Below, one piece after another: positions 62,083-64,000 of a DNA stretch of 64,000 bases; positions within the stretch are counted from its first letter, which is position 1, and every line of letters starts with the position of its first letter. Under the pieces are notes generated by a model. That model ran no database searches. It worked only from the letters and a program-made list of their open reading frames with translations, and was not told the DNA's origin. Origin of the DNA: Symsagittifera roscoffensis (Eukaryota; Xenacoelomorpha; Acoela; Convolutidae); contig NC_087064.1 of the NCBI RefSeq assembly GCF_963678635.1, positions 72,167,465 through 72,231,464 of the forward strand. The letters are read 5' to 3'. The position numbers and the translations under genes were made by a program.

Positions 62083-64000
62083 GTGGTTGCCTTTTTTTTT
62101 CTTAAAAAGGATTCATGAACGGATTAAAAATTACTTTATTAGGTCGATTTCTTTTTTTTTCTGCAAAAAGTCTAAATTTTGTTTCCACTTTGATTTTGAG
62201 TAATTAACGTAGTGGGTACTCTTATATAGGTATTGGTGATTTGTTTGTTGTTTTTTCAGGAAAAACTCTTAAAATTTGTTCCTTCAATCTAAAAATCACG
62301 GTGTGGAAAGCAGAGGCTATTCCAATGCTTTAGTAGAGAAAAGTTTATGAATTTAGTAAACGTCAAATTTTTGATCAATTTTTGGAATCTTTTGTCACTT
62401 TTTTTCGAAAGCTACCCAGCAAAATCTGAGATGAAGACATCAATTAAAAGAGCGAGTAGTAGTTTCTCCTGTAAAGTCCATTGTTTTAAAATTTTGAAAA
62501 TGATGCATTTCCGTATCAGTACAATATATGAATAAAGGTATTAGAACAGGTGGATCCAGCATTAGCTGGGCCACTAGTTTACTTCCAAGCGACCGTTTCA
62601 ATTCTTTTTTAGTCGAATTTGTGCTGCATAACATTGGCAATTTGATAGAAACTGTAGCTGCTTTAGTGGTGGCTAGTATTAGTAAAAGTACAAGAGTTGG
62701 GGAGCAGTTGTGAGAACGTAATCTCCTAATCTCAACTAACTTTTTTCAAGGTGTTTTTTAATCTTCTCCTTATTTAGTTTGTTTTGCCTGTTTTGAGCTC
62801 TTTTGCATTTTCCTCGCTTGTGTTTGCGAAGCACAGCTTCGCCTCTGTTTTTATTATTTAAATTGTATGTTTATTATCGTTTGCCGACGAGAATAAAAAA
62901 TACACTCCCCAAAAAAATGTGTGAATTATTTCCTGTTTCAACAATCGATTAAGTTTTAATGTTTTACCGACTGGAAAAGTTGCATGTTGATCCAATTTAT
63001 CAAATTGGGTTAGTTTTTTATCAGAATGTGTCAAACACAAAAATGAAATAGCTGTAAGATTTTTCTGTGAGTGTTCAGAAATTTTACTTTGAAAGTTGAA
63101 AACCTTCAGAAAATTTTTTTTTTCGTTTTCCTTGTATCCATCCATTCTCTTTTTAAGAGTCCATCAGAGTCAATTCAGGAAAATTTTTTAGAAGAACTAC
63201 TACAGAAGTGAATTCATACATAAATTTTAATGCATTTATGAATGCACTTAGGTATATGTGCGTTTCTTGAATTCAATTCAAATTCATCAGGTGGATTTTG
63301 CTCTTCAATTACGAAAATGGAAATGGCGGAAAAAATGTGAACGATATGATTTGAAATCAAAGAGTTGCTCATTGATCCAGTTTTCTTAAATTAGGTTATT
63401 TCTATCAATCATAATTGTCAGTCATAAAATGTTCTTGAAGTTCAAGTAGCTTTGCGGCCATATGTTTTTTACTTTGAAATAGTTCTAAGGGATATATGTT
63501 TTTTTGTTTCCTTGCGTTCATTGACTCTTTTCTAACTGTCTGTTGGTTATGTTTTCAAAATGTCTGTTTGTTATGTTTTCTACCAATCTCAAAAACTTAT
63601 GAAAATTTTGTGATGTCAAAAGCGAGTCTAGAATCGGAAAAGCGCCCAAAGTAGTGAAAATTGAAGTCAAATTTTTTTTATACATGCTATTCGACTTAAA
63701 TAAAGAAATGAAACTGTATGAAGCTAATTAATTAGTCAAATCTAGATTCGGTCGAATAGTCATGCCTCAATTAACCATCCTGTTACTTTAGAGCCGTTGA
63801 ACGTAGTTCAGATTTTTATACAAGTCGTGATTTTTTTCAGGAAAAGTCTTAAAATTTGTACAGGCTCAAGTTCACTTTTTAGCGGTTTGACTTTTGAATT
63901 CATTTAAACTCAGTTCATTTCATTTGTAAAAAAAAAAGGAAGGCAAATTCACTATCGAGCAGCAAAAGTGTACAGGTCGCGAAAAACGTGATTGATGTCT
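62083..64000 (+). other. CCAR1 intron 14 (no exon found)
   Basis: AT-rich with dispersed repeats shared with other introns: the 63270-63545 segment resembles 54170-54470, and 63833-63990 resembles stretches near 53345, 60060 and 62252. I could not find a conserved CCAR1 exon before the window ends. Confidence 0.5.
62826..62842. repeat. Hairpin repeat GCGAAGC-ACA-GCTTCGC
   Basis: Second perfect copy of the intronic hairpin, again preceded by TTT and followed by CTCTGT. Confidence 0.75.

Noticed and set aside
62528..62713. A further CCAR1 exon
   Set aside because: A 61-codon ORF with no match to expected CCAR1 C-terminal segments and no convincing splice sites.

Overview
This window looks like nuclear DNA of an invertebrate animal. 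The only host gene is a multi-exon CCAR1 homologue (47455 to past the right edge) with GT-AG introns in AT-rich DNA. The left 46.5 kb is almost entirely copies of one very large Ty3/Gypsy-type LTR retrotransposon, visibly richer in GC than the host introns. I cannot name the phylum from sequence alone.

Layout. (1) 1-5405, + strand: 3' part of element A, from a divergent subfamily, with its 3' LTR. (2) 5406-16593, - strand: element B, cut inside its integrase exactly at A's LTR edge. It carries broken integrase, RNase H, RT, protease and gag, a long leader and one LTR. B's LTR is bordered on its far side by the 3' tail of another copy (C), also on the - strand. (3) 14572-17484 is repeated head-to-tail as 17485-20397 (2,913 bp each). 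(4) 20714-46546, + strand: element D, a 25,833-bp element with two 918-bp LTRs, sitting in the 3' end of a decayed non-LTR retrotransposon (LINE) ORF that resumes at 46547. (5) 47455-62082: at least 14 exons of CCAR1, with small repeats and MITE-like elements in the introns. (6) 62083-64000: intron or flank with no exon I could support.

How element D is built. A ~3-kb leader carries many copies of a CCGGAGGGGTC motif. ORF1 encodes gag (coiled coil, capsid-like domain, two CCHC knuckles), DTGA protease, RT (YVDD), RNase H, integrase (HHCC, DD35E, GPF) and a long C-terminal extension that ends in a macro-domain-like fold. A second coding unit replaces env. It begins with an SGNH (GDSL-type) hydrolase domain and continues into about 2,000 residues of unrecognised protein. 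In D that unit is split into four ORFs by two frame changes and a stop. Copy A is open at two of those points, so the ancestor probably had one second ORF of roughly 2,980 codons. The primer-like sequence abutting the 3' LTR (TGTCCGGGGAGTA) recurs inside pol at exact 66-nt spacing.

The most novel material is this element: its size, the pol-macro fusion, the SGNH-led giant second ORF, the internal copies of the polypurine-tract motif, the iterated leader motif and the 3-bp target duplication. All D coding regions carry lesions, so this copy is probably not autonomous, although its LTRs differ at only about six positions that I could find by eye.
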